Assembly (NCBI GenBank): GCA_002500665.1
Contig: DLRY01000046.1
Span: 24,386 to 88,385, forward strand
Length of the DNA stretch: 64,000 nt
From: Opitutia bacterium UBA7876
Lineage (GTDB): Bacteria; Verrucomicrobiota; Verrucomicrobiia; Opitutales; Seribacteraceae
Direction: 5' to 3'
In this document: one piece after another, positions 8,332 through 15,394 of the stretch
Position numbering within the stretch: position 1 is the stretch's first letter
Layout of the letters: each line of letters starts with the position of its first letter
The notes under the pieces: model-generated
Database searches by the model: none
What the model was told of the DNA's origin: nothing
The model's input: the letters and a program-made list of their open reading frames with translations, nothing else
Translations under genes and position numbers: made by a program

Positions 8332-9090
8332 ATGAAGGCATACGTTGGAAGGAACGGACAAAACTTGGGCCTTTTTTCCATCGAGCAAATAAGGGGTGAG
8401 ATCGAGGCGGGAAGACTTCACGAACAGGATCTTGCCTGCCACGACGGCGCCAACTGGATCCGCCTCAAGGACTTGCCCGGACTATTCCAGCAGCCCGCTG
8501 CCAAAGTCGACCGACCTGTAGGGGACAAAGAAAAGCCCAAGATAATATGGTTCATACTGCCCGTCTTCGCATGTTGCATCGTGGGGGTCTGGGGAATTTC
8601 AGCCCTGTTCTTCGGCAAGGAGAACGAGCAGGATTCCTCAAAGCAAGTTCTTTCATCAGAGACGCTAGAATGGAATCCTGATCAAGGGGAGAGCGATCAA
8701 GGTTCTTCAAAGCCAACTTTTTCATCAGGCACGCTTGAGTTGACTCCAGACCAAGTTGTGAAAGTGTATGATGGAGATACTTTCTTCGTGCATCTACCGG
8801 GTATACACGAAATCTTCGGCAACAATATATCCATCCGCATCAAAGGGATCGATACACCCGAGATGAGAGGAACAAGCGACGAAATCAAGGTCCTTGCGAC
8901 CAAGGCTCGTGAACTGACGGAAAGAACCCTCAAGGAAGGGAAACGCATTCAGTTGCGAAACCCCGAAAGGGGCAAATACTTCAGGATCGTGGCCGAAGTA
9001 TGGGTAGACGGTAACGCTCTTGCCGACATACTGAAAGCCGAAGAATTGGCGCAGGACTACGACGGTGAAGGCGAAAGGCCCACGTGGTAG
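8332..9090 (+). CDS. GYF_2-domain, membrane-anchored thermonuclease-like protein
   Basis: 252 residues with three parts. Residues 1-55 are a GYF_2 (DUF4339) domain. Residues ~72-95 form one transmembrane helix (IIWFILPVFACCIVGVWG). Residues ~140-245 form a staphylococcal-nuclease-like domain. The nuclease active-site pattern is present: YDGDTF with the calcium-binding Asp, IRIKGIDTPEMRG with the catalytic Arg, Asp and Glu, and an Arg in KYFRIVAEVWVDG at the second catalytic Arg position. Between helix and nuclease is a roughly duplicated segment (QxSSK...SSxTLExxPDQ, twice). A topology with GYF_2 inside and nuclease outside is expected, which suggests digestion of external or periplasmic nucleic acid. 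The gene is divergent from the other GYF_2 gene. Nuclease activity is inferred from conserved residues. Confidence 0.85.
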   Translation: MKAYVGRNGQNLGLFSIEQIRGEIEAGRLHEQDLACHDGANWIRLKDLPGLFQQPAAKVDRPVGDKEKPKIIWFILPVFACCIVGVWGISALFFGKENEQDSSKQVLSSETLEWNPDQGESDQGSSKPTFSSGTLELTPDQVVKVYDGDTFFVHLPGIHEIFGNNISIRIKGIDTPEMRGTSDEIKVLATKARELTERTLKEGKRIQLRNPERGKYFRIVAEVWVDGNALADILKAEELAQDYDGEGERPTW

Positions 9091-9188
9091 CCCATCCCCG
9101 ACCTGCTCCGCCCGCTAATGATACAAACAATTAGATAGCCCTTGACAGAAGCCTCATCCGGGGAAGGATTGAACACTCAGTCTTTGCT

Positions 9189-10604
9189 ATGATTGGTCTT
9201 TCCGGGAGCATTCAATTTGTTACCTCCAGTATGGAGAGGTTTTCCGTGCGGGCGCATGCCTCGGTCAACAAGATCCTAAGTTCCGGGGATCCAGTAAGAC
9301 GAGCGAGGCATGAAAATGATGCGGGAGCCATCAGTTTAGCGGCTAAGTTGTCATTCGACTCCGCCGCAAAAAGAAACTCGATAAGTTCCTTTCAAAATGC
9401 CATCTCGTTCATGCAGTTGCAGGAATCAGCCCTCAACCAGGCCGACAGGATATATCAGGAAATGATATCCCTGGCCTCCCTTGCGTCCGATCCGTCCGCT
9501 AATCAGGAGAACCGGCATTTGCTTGGTCAGCAGTTTGAGTCGCTCAGGCAGCAATCCTTGGACCTCAATCAAAGTACCTTCAATGACAGATACCTCTTCG
9601 ATGAGCTTGCTGCATCAACGGATTACACCGTCGATTTTGCCTCCGGGCTTACGAACGACACACCGGCGACCATCTCGGGTTCGCCAAAGGTCTGGGAGGT
9701 AACGAAGGATGTTTTGTACAACACCGGAAAGATGACCATCGACGTCAATTCGGGTACCGCGGGCGACCGCTACATGCTCAAGCAGGACAACCTTGTTATC
9801 TTCGACTCCGGTTCTTGGGACACGGCTGGCAACGCCAAAACCTATGATTATGACCGCTTCGAGATCGAGTACGGTCCCGATAAGGAAACCACTTTCAAGT
9901 TCATCGCTCAATCCGACGGAAACTCCAGCTCGGTTGACTTGGATGGCCCCGATGGGATAAAGGGGACAGCCGATGATGGAGTTCTCCCCTCGGACAATAC
10001 CTTCGACAACAAACCCTACTACCTTAACAACTTGGGGCTAACCGACGACGGGACTAGTTCCGGAGTGGCAAACAGTTCGGAGGTTTTATACACTAACCAA
10101 GGCCAAGTCACCACCGCCAAGTCGAATCCCGACACGACTAATCTCACCCTGCGGATTGAATCCAACACCCTCTTCCAGATCGGTGCCGAATTCACCAAAC
10201 CGAACGCCGATGATATTCTGGTAGGTAATGCAAGCGACATACAGGTCGCGATGAAGCCATTGGGTCTTGGCTTGCTTCTTTCTCAAGAAGCGGGAAACCC
10301 GCCCCTTTCAATTGCCACCGCATCCGAAGCAGTCAAAGCCCTGCAAAGCATCACCAAGGAGATTGAGGGAGTCGCAGAGCAATTAGGCACGCTCCGCAGT
10401 AACTTCACCAAGGTCGAACTTGCTATGGAAGGGGTACAAAAAAAGCTGGCCAGCCAAGAAAATGTCATGTCCATCATTTCGGACGAAGGCTTGGCTGAAG
10501 ATTTGACTCAGCTTAGTAGAGATAGAATACTCCGATCCCAAAGCGCAGCCATCATGACACAGGCAATCTCCGTTAACGAGGGAATCGTCGACTTGATTCT
10601 CTAA
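9189..10604 (+). CDS. Flagellin / FlgL-like flagellar filament protein
   Basis: 471 residues. The N-terminal ~140 residues match flagellin D0/D1 helices (a RARHENDAGAISLAAKL segment equivalent to the NDAAGLAI motif, then long heptad-like helices ending in STFNDRYLF). The C-terminal ~95 residues form the matching D1/D0 helices ending in AIMTQAISVNEGIVDLIL. The middle, about 150-370, is a beta-rich, Asp/Thr/Asn-rich variable domain like the surface-exposed D2/D3 part. It could be the filament subunit or a hook-associated FlgL-type junction protein. No other structural flagellar gene is nearby, so it is an isolated filament gene. A putative TTGACA at 9142 has no good -10. The nonulosonic-acid genes at 16.0-19.5 kb may modify it. 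Confidence 0.82.
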   Translation: MIGLSGSIQFVTSSMERFSVRAHASVNKILSSGDPVRRARHENDAGAISLAAKLSFDSAAKRNSISSFQNAISFMQLQESALNQADRIYQEMISLASLASDPSANQENRHLLGQQFESLRQQSLDLNQSTFNDRYLFDELAASTDYTVDFASGLTNDTPATISGSPKVWEVTKDVLYNTGKMTIDVNSGTAGDRYMLKQDNLVIFDSGSWDTAGNAKTYDYDRFEIEYGPDKETTFKFIAQSDGNSSSVDLDGPDGIKGTADDGVLPSDNTFDNKPYYLNNLGLTDDGTSSGVANSSEVLYTNQGQVTTAKSNPDTTNLTLRIESNTLFQIGAEFTKPNADDILVGNASDIQVAMKPLGLGLLLSQEAGNPPLSIATASEAVKALQSITKEIEGVAEQLGTLRSNFTKVELAMEGVQKKLASQENVMSIISDEGLAEDLTQLSRDRILRSQSAAIMTQAISVNEGIVDLIL

Positions 10605-10624
10605 GGTCATTCCCCATTCGAGCC

Positions 10625-10652
10625 TTGTAAAAAGTGCCGGAGGACTTATAGC
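10625..10652 (+). promoter_or_regulatory. Predicted tRNA-Ser promoter
   Basis: TTGTAA at 10625-10630, a 16-bp spacer, then TATAGC at 10647-10652, ending 12 bp before the tRNA. This is a plausible sigma-70 promoter by position and sequence. Confidence 0.5.
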
Positions 10653-10664
10653 TTAGGGCATTGG

Positions 10665-10754
10665 GGAAGGATGGCAGAGTGGTCTAATGCGGCGGTCTTG
10701 AAAACCGCTGAGCCGGAAACGGTTCCGGGGGTTCGAATCCCTCTCCTTCCGCCA
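10665..10754 (+). tRNA. tRNA-Ser (anticodon TGA)
   Basis: A 90-nt class II tRNA with a long variable arm. The acceptor stem GGAAGGA (10665-10671) pairs with TCCTTCC (10744-10750), followed by G and an encoded CCA (10752-10754). The anticodon loop CTTGAAA gives TGA. The variable arm lies between GAGCCGGAAACGGTTC and the T loop GTTCGAATC. Confidence 0.97.
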
Positions 10755-10772
10755 TTCTCGTTAGACTGGAAT

Positions 10773-10806
10773 AAAAAAAGGGCCCGGAGTACAAGACTCC
10801 GAGCCC
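10773..10806 (-). terminator. Rho-independent terminator of the minus-strand RNA
   Basis: An 11-bp inverted repeat with one mismatch (arms 10780-10790 and 10796-10806, 5-nt loop) reads GC-rich on both sides. On the minus strand it is followed by seven U residues (A run at 10773-10779). It is 18 bp downstream of tRNA-Ser and its U-run orientation fits transcription coming from the 11.6 kb promoter. It could also weakly stop the tRNA-Ser transcript. Confidence 0.8.
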
Positions 10807-11594
10807 TTAAAAGGTTGGGACGGCGCTCGCCACACGCTCGTTCCCGGATGCCAGCATTTGGCGCATGTATAGCTGCTGACTCCCCGACGCCATTCGAAGA
10901 GGTATGTCTCCGTTTCGGCCTCATGACAGGGCCGTCGAATCAACTTTGGACTGAAACGATTTTGAGGAAAGGCTTCTGGGCAACTTCAGCACTCCATGAG
11001 GAGTGGCTTCGGCTACTCGGCTACTCTCTGGTTACCTTCTGGATTGTAGCCACTTCGACTCAAGCACGCGTCTGGCAAGCCAGACTCGTACTTTCATCAA
11101 TACGGGTATCGCCTCATACCTCTCAGGTCATTTGGGGTAACTACATCGCGGTGTAAGCCACGAATCAAAACGGTCGAAGAATCTTACAATTCTCGACCAA
11201 CCGAAACAACCAACTTATACCAAACCCGAAGGCTCTGCACGACACTCACTACCAATGTCAATTGGTTGTAACATTTACTGGAAAGTCGCGGTAACGACCA
11301 TGCCTCTTGGCAACCGCTATGATAAGCAGACGAGACCTGTCCTTTTATCAATAACTACGAAAGTCGCGGTCTCAATGCAACTTTCGCCCTCCCTGCGCTA
11401 AACGTGTTTTTCGCGAGCACGGCTCGCGATACGCAGAGGGTGACGTTTGCCTTCTCGATCAAACCCCAAGAGAGGCTCAAACGCGAAGGAGCGGAATTCT
11501 CCAGTAGAATCCGACCTTTAACCTGGCGTAAACCAGGCTTATCCATGTCTGGTCTTGTATCCGACACAAGTGCCGGAGCCAATTCCTGAACATT

Positions 11595-11606
11595 CTGTCA
11601 AAGAAC
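11595..11606 (-). promoter_or_regulatory. boxA-like antitermination motif at the start of the RNA
   Basis: The minus strand reads GTTCTTTGACAG just downstream of the predicted -10. This resembles the boxA element that binds NusB/NusE in rRNA leaders. Long untranslated RNAs commonly use boxA to avoid Rho. The match is suggestive only, because it also sits almost at the transcription start. Confidence 0.35.
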
Positions 11607-11612
11607 GAAATC

Positions 11613-11642
11613 ATAATACTGTCACCCAAACGAACTTGTCAA
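11613..11642 (-). promoter_or_regulatory. Strong sigma-70-type promoter for the minus-strand RNA
   Basis: On the minus strand, a perfect TTGACA (11642-11637), an 18-bp spacer and TATTAT (11618-11613) place the start near 11606. An A/T tract just upstream (11643-11655) could act as an UP element. It is among the best promoter matches I found in the window. Confidence 0.75.
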
Positions 11643-11890
11643 ATTTTTTTTTCATAATTTACTGATTATCATACTAATGTGAATATAACGTGAATATTCT
11701 GTGAATAAAGCTAAAGGAATATCGCAACGGTTACCAACATTCCCTTTTAAAGCCTAAAAGTATAATTTTTATAAGAATGTGAATGAGTTATGATTATAAA
11801 TCTCGAGGGATTGTGAATAACTGAACCGCCCGAAAAAAAGTTTAGAAAAAATTTAGTTTTTTTCTTTTTTGGAAGAAAAAATAAAAAATG
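11641..11890. repeat. Very AT-rich block with DnaA-box-like repeats (possible replication or unwinding element)
   Basis: About 250 bp rich in A/T runs, unlike the GC-rich flanks. Plus-strand motifs matching or close to TGTGNATAA (the complement of the DnaA box TTATNCACA) occur at 11678-11686, 11689-11697 and 11700-11708, exactly 11 bp apart, then at 11778-11786 and 11812-11820. The copies at 11700 and 11812 match all fixed positions; the others differ at one or two. Poly-A/T tracts at 11836-11888 could serve as an unwinding element. No dnaA, dnaN, gyrB, parB or rep gene is in the window, so oriC is only a hypothesis. Alternatives are an iteron-type regulatory array or an AT-rich upstream control region for the flanking RNA. 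Confidence 0.5.
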
Positions 11891-11950
11891 TCTAAGGGGT
11901 TGGATTCTCGATGGTTGACTATTTCAATGAGGGTGGTTCATCTTGGTTGA

Positions 11951-12766
11951 ATGCAGCCAGTCCTATGCTCCGCAATCATGCTCCTCTCTCCACTTGGCAG
12001 CATCGAGGCAAACTCCACCCCAGCCTTCGACGTGGACGATCAAGGCATGCTAGCGAAGGTTCTGCAACATGCGGCCAAGGGAAGGTGGAATGAATTCCGG
12101 AACAAGTCTTTGCCTTTCGATGAGTTCAGGCAAAGGAACGGACGACAATACTTTCGCTCTGAAGAAGAACCTTTTTCCGGATGGTATGGACAATGGGACG
12201 ATAACGGAACCTTGAGAAACCTACGTCACTTTTGGGGTGGAATCTCGTGGGGACCTATCTACGGTTGGCGGACAAACGGCATGAAGTCTCACCAAGGAAA
12301 CTACGAAAAAGGCAGGAAGCACGGAACTTTTTATTTTTGGAACGAAAACCTCACCAAGATTAGGGAAACCAATTACAAGAACGGCAAACTGGACGGTAAT
12401 TCCACAACTTGGTACGCGAGCGGCAGGGAAAGCTGTCGGCTATCCTTCAAATCGGGCAAGATTCTTTCCGCCATCGGGTGGAAGCCCGATGGGCAAAGAT
12501 GTCCGTCCACCAGAGTCACCGATGGGGTCGGCTTGGTTTTGCTCTACGCCGATGAGGAAACGGGAACCAAACCGGCAACTCCCACCAAAGTGCAGCAGCT
12601 CGTAATTGAGAGATACGACAATGGAAACAAGCGGGAGGAAGGAACCTACCTGAACGGCAAAAAAGAAGGGCTTTGGATCTATTACCGCACCGACGGGACT
12701 GAATTCTTCAGGGAAACCTACCAGTCGGGCTCCCGGCAAAGACTCATCCAGTCCATAGAGCGTTAA
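11951..12766 (+). CDS. Secreted MORN/YwqK-like repeat protein
   Basis: 271 residues. The ATG at 11951 directly follows an in-frame TGA and starts a short signal peptide (MQPVLCSAIMLLSPLGSIEA). The rest contains repeats of the NGxxxxxGxYxxGxxxGxxxxW type, for example WDDNGTLRN, WRTNGMKSHQGNYEKGRKHG and YDNGNKREEGTYLNGKKEG, as in MORN/YwqK proteins. The IGWKPDGQRCP block matches one in the larger membrane protein encoded at 6171-8108, which indicates duplication within the same genomic neighbourhood. It should be periplasmic or surface-attached. No catalytic motif is visible and the function is unknown. It converges with the coiled-coil gene downstream (14-bp gap). Confidence 0.75.
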   Translation: MQPVLCSAIMLLSPLGSIEANSTPAFDVDDQGMLAKVLQHAAKGRWNEFRNKSLPFDEFRQRNGRQYFRSEEEPFSGWYGQWDDNGTLRNLRHFWGGISWGPIYGWRTNGMKSHQGNYEKGRKHGTFYFWNENLTKIRETNYKNGKLDGNSTTWYASGRESCRLSFKSGKILSAIGWKPDGQRCPSTRVTDGVGLVLLYADEETGTKPATPTKVQQLVIERYDNGNKREEGTYLNGKKEGLWIYYRTDGTEFFRETYQSGSRQRLIQSIER

Positions 12767-12780
12767 GCCGGATAATCGCC

Positions 12781-13221
12781 TCAGGGCGCTTCCTCGGGCG
12801 AATCGCCGTCCTCCGGCATGTCCCTTGGTCCCTCCGAATCGCCCGGCAATCGCTCGTGAATTTGGTCGAGTTCCTCGGGAGGCGTCGTAAAACGTGTAAA
12901 GGTTTGCCTTTCGGTCGACTGGGTAATCTTGAGCAGCAGATCTTCGTTCTCCCGATCCAAGTAGAAAATCTGGAGAAGCTTGGAATGCGAATCATTGACC
13001 AGTTTCTTGCTGTCGTCGAAAGGAGAGAAATATTCGGGTTTCAATTTCTTCAACCTTGCGAGAGACTCGTCCAACTGGGGAAGCATTTGTTGCTTGCGCC
13101 CGATCAGGTCCATATCGGGGGCAACCTTCTTGGTCTTGAGCCAAGTATTCTCCTCGAGGAGAAGAGCATGAACATCCTCACACAAATCAAGGTGAGCCTT
13201 GATGACGCTTCTAGGCTCCAT
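12781..13221 (-). CDS. Small helical protein, possibly FlgN-like chaperone
   Basis: 146 residues from the ATG at 13221, 10 bp after the stop of the TPR gene on the same strand. The first ~100 residues are almost all helix, with Leu/Glu/Lys heptads and a central LIGRKQQMLPQLDESLARLKK stretch. This pattern resembles FlgN-type flagellar export chaperones, which bind FlgK and FlgL, but the match is by eye and weak. The last 40 residues are disordered and acidic/proline-rich (SPEEAP end). A longer upstream start would overlap the TPR gene. If FlgN-like, it would connect to the flagellin at 9.2 kb; otherwise it is a hypothetical partner of the TPR protein. Confidence 0.5.
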   Translation of the reverse strand: MEPRSVIKAHLDLCEDVHALLLEENTWLKTKKVAPDMDLIGRKQQMLPQLDESLARLKKLKPEYFSPFDDSKKLVNDSHSKLLQIFYLDRENEDLLLKITQSTERQTFTRFTTPPEELDQIHERLPGDSEGPRDMPEDGDSPEEAP

Positions 13222-13231
13222 TATGAAATCG

Positions 13232-15394
13232 TCACTCGGGAGAGGGAATTTCGTCTCCAGTTGCCTCGGGACGCGTGTAAATCCCATATCGGTTAACGGC
13301 CTGCCTGATGGCACGGGTATCCTCAAGTTGCTCCCTTCTCCACTTCGCCATTCCGAAAACGAAATTCAAGTACTTGTTGCTGGCCATCCTCTCGCGAGCT
13401 TCTTCCGAAGTAACATATTCCTCGATGGAGGAATACGTTTCCATAGCCTGCACGTAGTTGCCCAGCTTTTCCTCGCAAAGGGCAATTTGATAGAGTACAG
13501 GAACCTGCCAAGCGGGGGAAGGATCAATCTCACGAAGGGCCGAATAGATACGGTATGCGTTGAAGTACTCGCTTTCCTCAAAAAACTTGTTCGCGAGATA
13601 GTTGCCGGTTTTCTTCTTCCAGAAATTCCATACCCCCTTCAATCGGTTAATGGCCGCCTGATCACGATCCCGGACTGCCCTTTCCTGTTCCAGATTCAGG
13701 ATCATCTCGGGGTTGAAATCGGATTCCTTAAGCAAGACCAAGAGCTCTGCAACAGACTCCTCATCCTGATTGAGCTGTTCATAGGTAAGGGCAAGCAGAT
13801 AGTGGGCTTCGGGCACGTAGGGACTTTGGGGATAAAGGGTGCCGTATGAACGGAGGGTTTCCTTAACCTTGGCAAAATCCGCCCTTGGAGTCTTGTCGTA
13901 TTCCAGTTCGACTTCCATTCTTTGCTCGGGAGGCAGGCGGTTCATCTTGTCTTTCTCACGCAGGCTTTCCCTGGCACGGCGATAATGAGCCAACCCCTGC
14001 TTGAACCGGACGAAGCTACGATCCGTGTCGCTCAATTGCTCCAACCTCCAAAGCCTGTCGAAAAACTTGATCGCATTATCATAGTCCTCCGCATCCATAA
14101 AGGTTTCCGCTATTTCAAACATTGCCTGGTTGGACTCGGAGTCAGTACGTGTCTCCAAGACCTTGCCTTTTTGCTTCTCCGCCAACTCAAAGGCCTCGTT
14201 GCGGGGAAGAGTGAGGGTTGCATTAATAGCCTCGTAAAACTTGTTGAGGGCCATGCGATGCGCTCCTAGGTTACGATATATCTTACCCAGTCGGATATGA
14301 GTTTCGGGAATAGTCGGGGCTCCACGCTTCCTTCCCTCGAGCCACTTTTCCACCGAGCCAAGAGGAGCCTTGAGGTCGGGAATGCCCGGGGCATCCTCGT
14401 GGTCCTGAAAAGGATAGGCATCATCGGCGGCAAATTCCTCCACGTAGCGCTCATAGGTTTTGGCGGCATCCACCCAAGCCTGGTTACGCTCATGCATCGA
14501 CATTAGAGATAGCAGGATATCCCTGCGATAGCGTTTGTGATAAGGAGCGTTCAACCGGCCCAGCACCCGGTTGCAATAGGATGTGGCCTTGAATACGGAT
14601 CGGCTGACAAAAGGAAGATTCGTCCCTCCAGAAGCTTGCCTGGTCTGCATGATAGCCTCCATTATCTTGCCCTTGAGTTCCTCGTCAATACGGTCGCCGA
14701 GAACGGTATACTCCTCAATCTCCGAGGGATCGCGAGGATCGGGCCTTTGGTTGAGGACGTTCGATTCCACGACCTCCACGGGTTCCCTCGAATCCTTTGG
14801 AGTCTGAGGAAGAGGTTTCTCCAGTGGCTGGGCATCGGCCGAGGGAAACGCGAGCGGACGAGCAAATTCGGGCATGTCATACGGATCGACTTCCCTGAGC
14901 AGATCCTCCAAAGACGCCTTGCCGTAGTCGACTTCCTCAAGGGGGGACAAAGTTGCCTGTGGCCGAAACGATCCGGACGTCCCGACTGGATCCGCTCCCT
15001 GACTCGAATCGGCACTGGGAGGATTGACGTCATCCTTGTTATAAGGCTGGAGCGTGGAATCAGCAGATGGCTCAGAACCTTGGTTCAGCAGATTGCCAGG
15101 CAACAATTCGTCCTTGAGCCTGAAGGATTTGTCCCCGGAGTCAGTGGGTGACTGAGGACGGGGTCGGCTCTGGATATCAACCGGGCCATATAGAGGGGAG
15201 TCGGATTCGGGTGGAGATTGAACGGCGGGAGAAGCAGAGCTTTTCTCGATATCATCGAGCAAGGCGTCGATGCCTTGAATCACTTCTTGGAGAGACTTCT
15301 CCTCAATTCGGGTCTGCCCGTCCTGGGCAAATGTCGAAGAAACGAAGAATGAATAAAGAAAATTGATAAAAACAAGTGGAAAAGAGATCTTCAT
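13232..15394 (-). CDS. Secreted TPR-repeat protein
   Basis: 720 residues. A signal peptide is clear (FPLVFINFLYSFFVSSTFAQ). Residues ~30-240 are low-complexity, rich in Pro, Ser and Asp. From about 240 to the end there are repeated helix pairs with TPR signatures: IRLGKIYRNLGAHRMALNKF, FEIAETFMDAEDYDNAIKFF, EAHYLLALTYEQLNQDEES and VLYQIALCEEKLGNYVQAME. It should be a periplasmic scaffold for a multiprotein envelope complex. The start overlaps the stop of the upstream gene (ATGA) and a helical gene follows 10 bp downstream, so three genes form an operon. Tol/Pal-, BamD- or MotB-linked TPR roles are possible, with no residue-level evidence for any. Confidence 0.8.
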   Translation of the reverse strand: MKISFPLVFINFLYSFFVSSTFAQDGQTRIEEKSLQEVIQGIDALLDDIEKSSASPAVQSPPESDSPLYGPVDIQSRPRPQSPTDSGDKSFRLKDELLPGNLLNQGSEPSADSTLQPYNKDDVNPPSADSSQGADPVGTSGSFRPQATLSPLEEVDYGKASLEDLLREVDPYDMPEFARPLAFPSADAQPLEKPLPQTPKDSREPVEVVESNVLNQRPDPRDPSEIEEYTVLGDRIDEELKGKIMEAIMQTRQASGGTNLPFVSRSVFKATSYCNRVLGRLNAPYHKRYRRDILLSLMSMHERNQAWVDAAKTYERYVEEFAADDAYPFQDHEDAPGIPDLKAPLGSVEKWLEGRKRGAPTIPETHIRLGKIYRNLGAHRMALNKFYEAINATLTLPRNEAFELAEKQKGKVLETRTDSESNQAMFEIAETFMDAEDYDNAIKFFDRLWRLEQLSDTDRSFVRFKQGLAHYRRARESLREKDKMNRLPPEQRMEVELEYDKTPRADFAKVKETLRSYGTLYPQSPYVPEAHYLLALTYEQLNQDEESVAELLVLLKESDFNPEMILNLEQERAVRDRDQAAINRLKGVWNFWKKKTGNYLANKFFEESEYFNAYRIYSALREIDPSPAWQVPVLYQIALCEEKLGNYVQAMETYSSIEEYVTSEEARERMASNKYLNFVFGMAKWRREQLEDTRAIRQAVNRYGIYTRPEATGDEIPSPE

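Larger units (their letters stand above)
10773..11606 (-). ncRNA. Predicted large structured non-coding RNA (~830 nt), class unknown
   Basis: No convincing protein gene fits here, but the minus strand has a strong promoter at one end and an intrinsic terminator at the other. Between them lie many compact inverted repeats: 11554-11570, 11522-11537, 11493-11512, an 8-bp stem with a 3-nt loop at 11411-11429 closed by outer stems out to 11387-11440, 7 bp at 11358-11386 directly adjacent, 6 bp at 11251-11266, 10 bp with one bulge at 11172-11198, about 10 bp at 11066-11089, and 6 bp with a tetraloop at 10990-11005. The motif GAAAGTCGCGGT occurs twice (plus strand, near 11281 and 11360). I find no tmRNA T-arm or tag, no RNase P core motif, and no SRP or rRNA signature. 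Large ornate RNAs of the GOLLD/ROOL/OLE kind are similar in scale, and the first two are often near tRNAs; identity with any is not claimed. Strand and extent are inferred from promoter and terminator. Confidence 0.6.

Noticed and set aside
9142..9170. Promoter for flagellin at TTGACA (9142-9147)
   Set aside because: The -10 at the right spacing reads AGGATT, a poor match, and a sigma-28 consensus is also lacking.
10671..11156. Plus-strand frame of 161 codons
   Set aside because: It begins inside tRNA-Ser and runs through the terminator and structured RNA; composition and absence of domains argue against a gene.
10773..11160. tmRNA or RNase P RNA
   Set aside because: A GATTCGACGG string on the minus strand resembled the tmRNA start, but there is no tag ending in Ala-Ala-stop and no T arm with CCA. 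The RNase P GAGGAAAGTCC core and partner motif are absent.
11355..11582. Minus-strand frame of 75 codons within the RNA
   Set aside because: No recognisable domain, and the region is dominated by nested inverted repeats; an RNA explains the constraints better. A short coding part in the RNA cannot be excluded.
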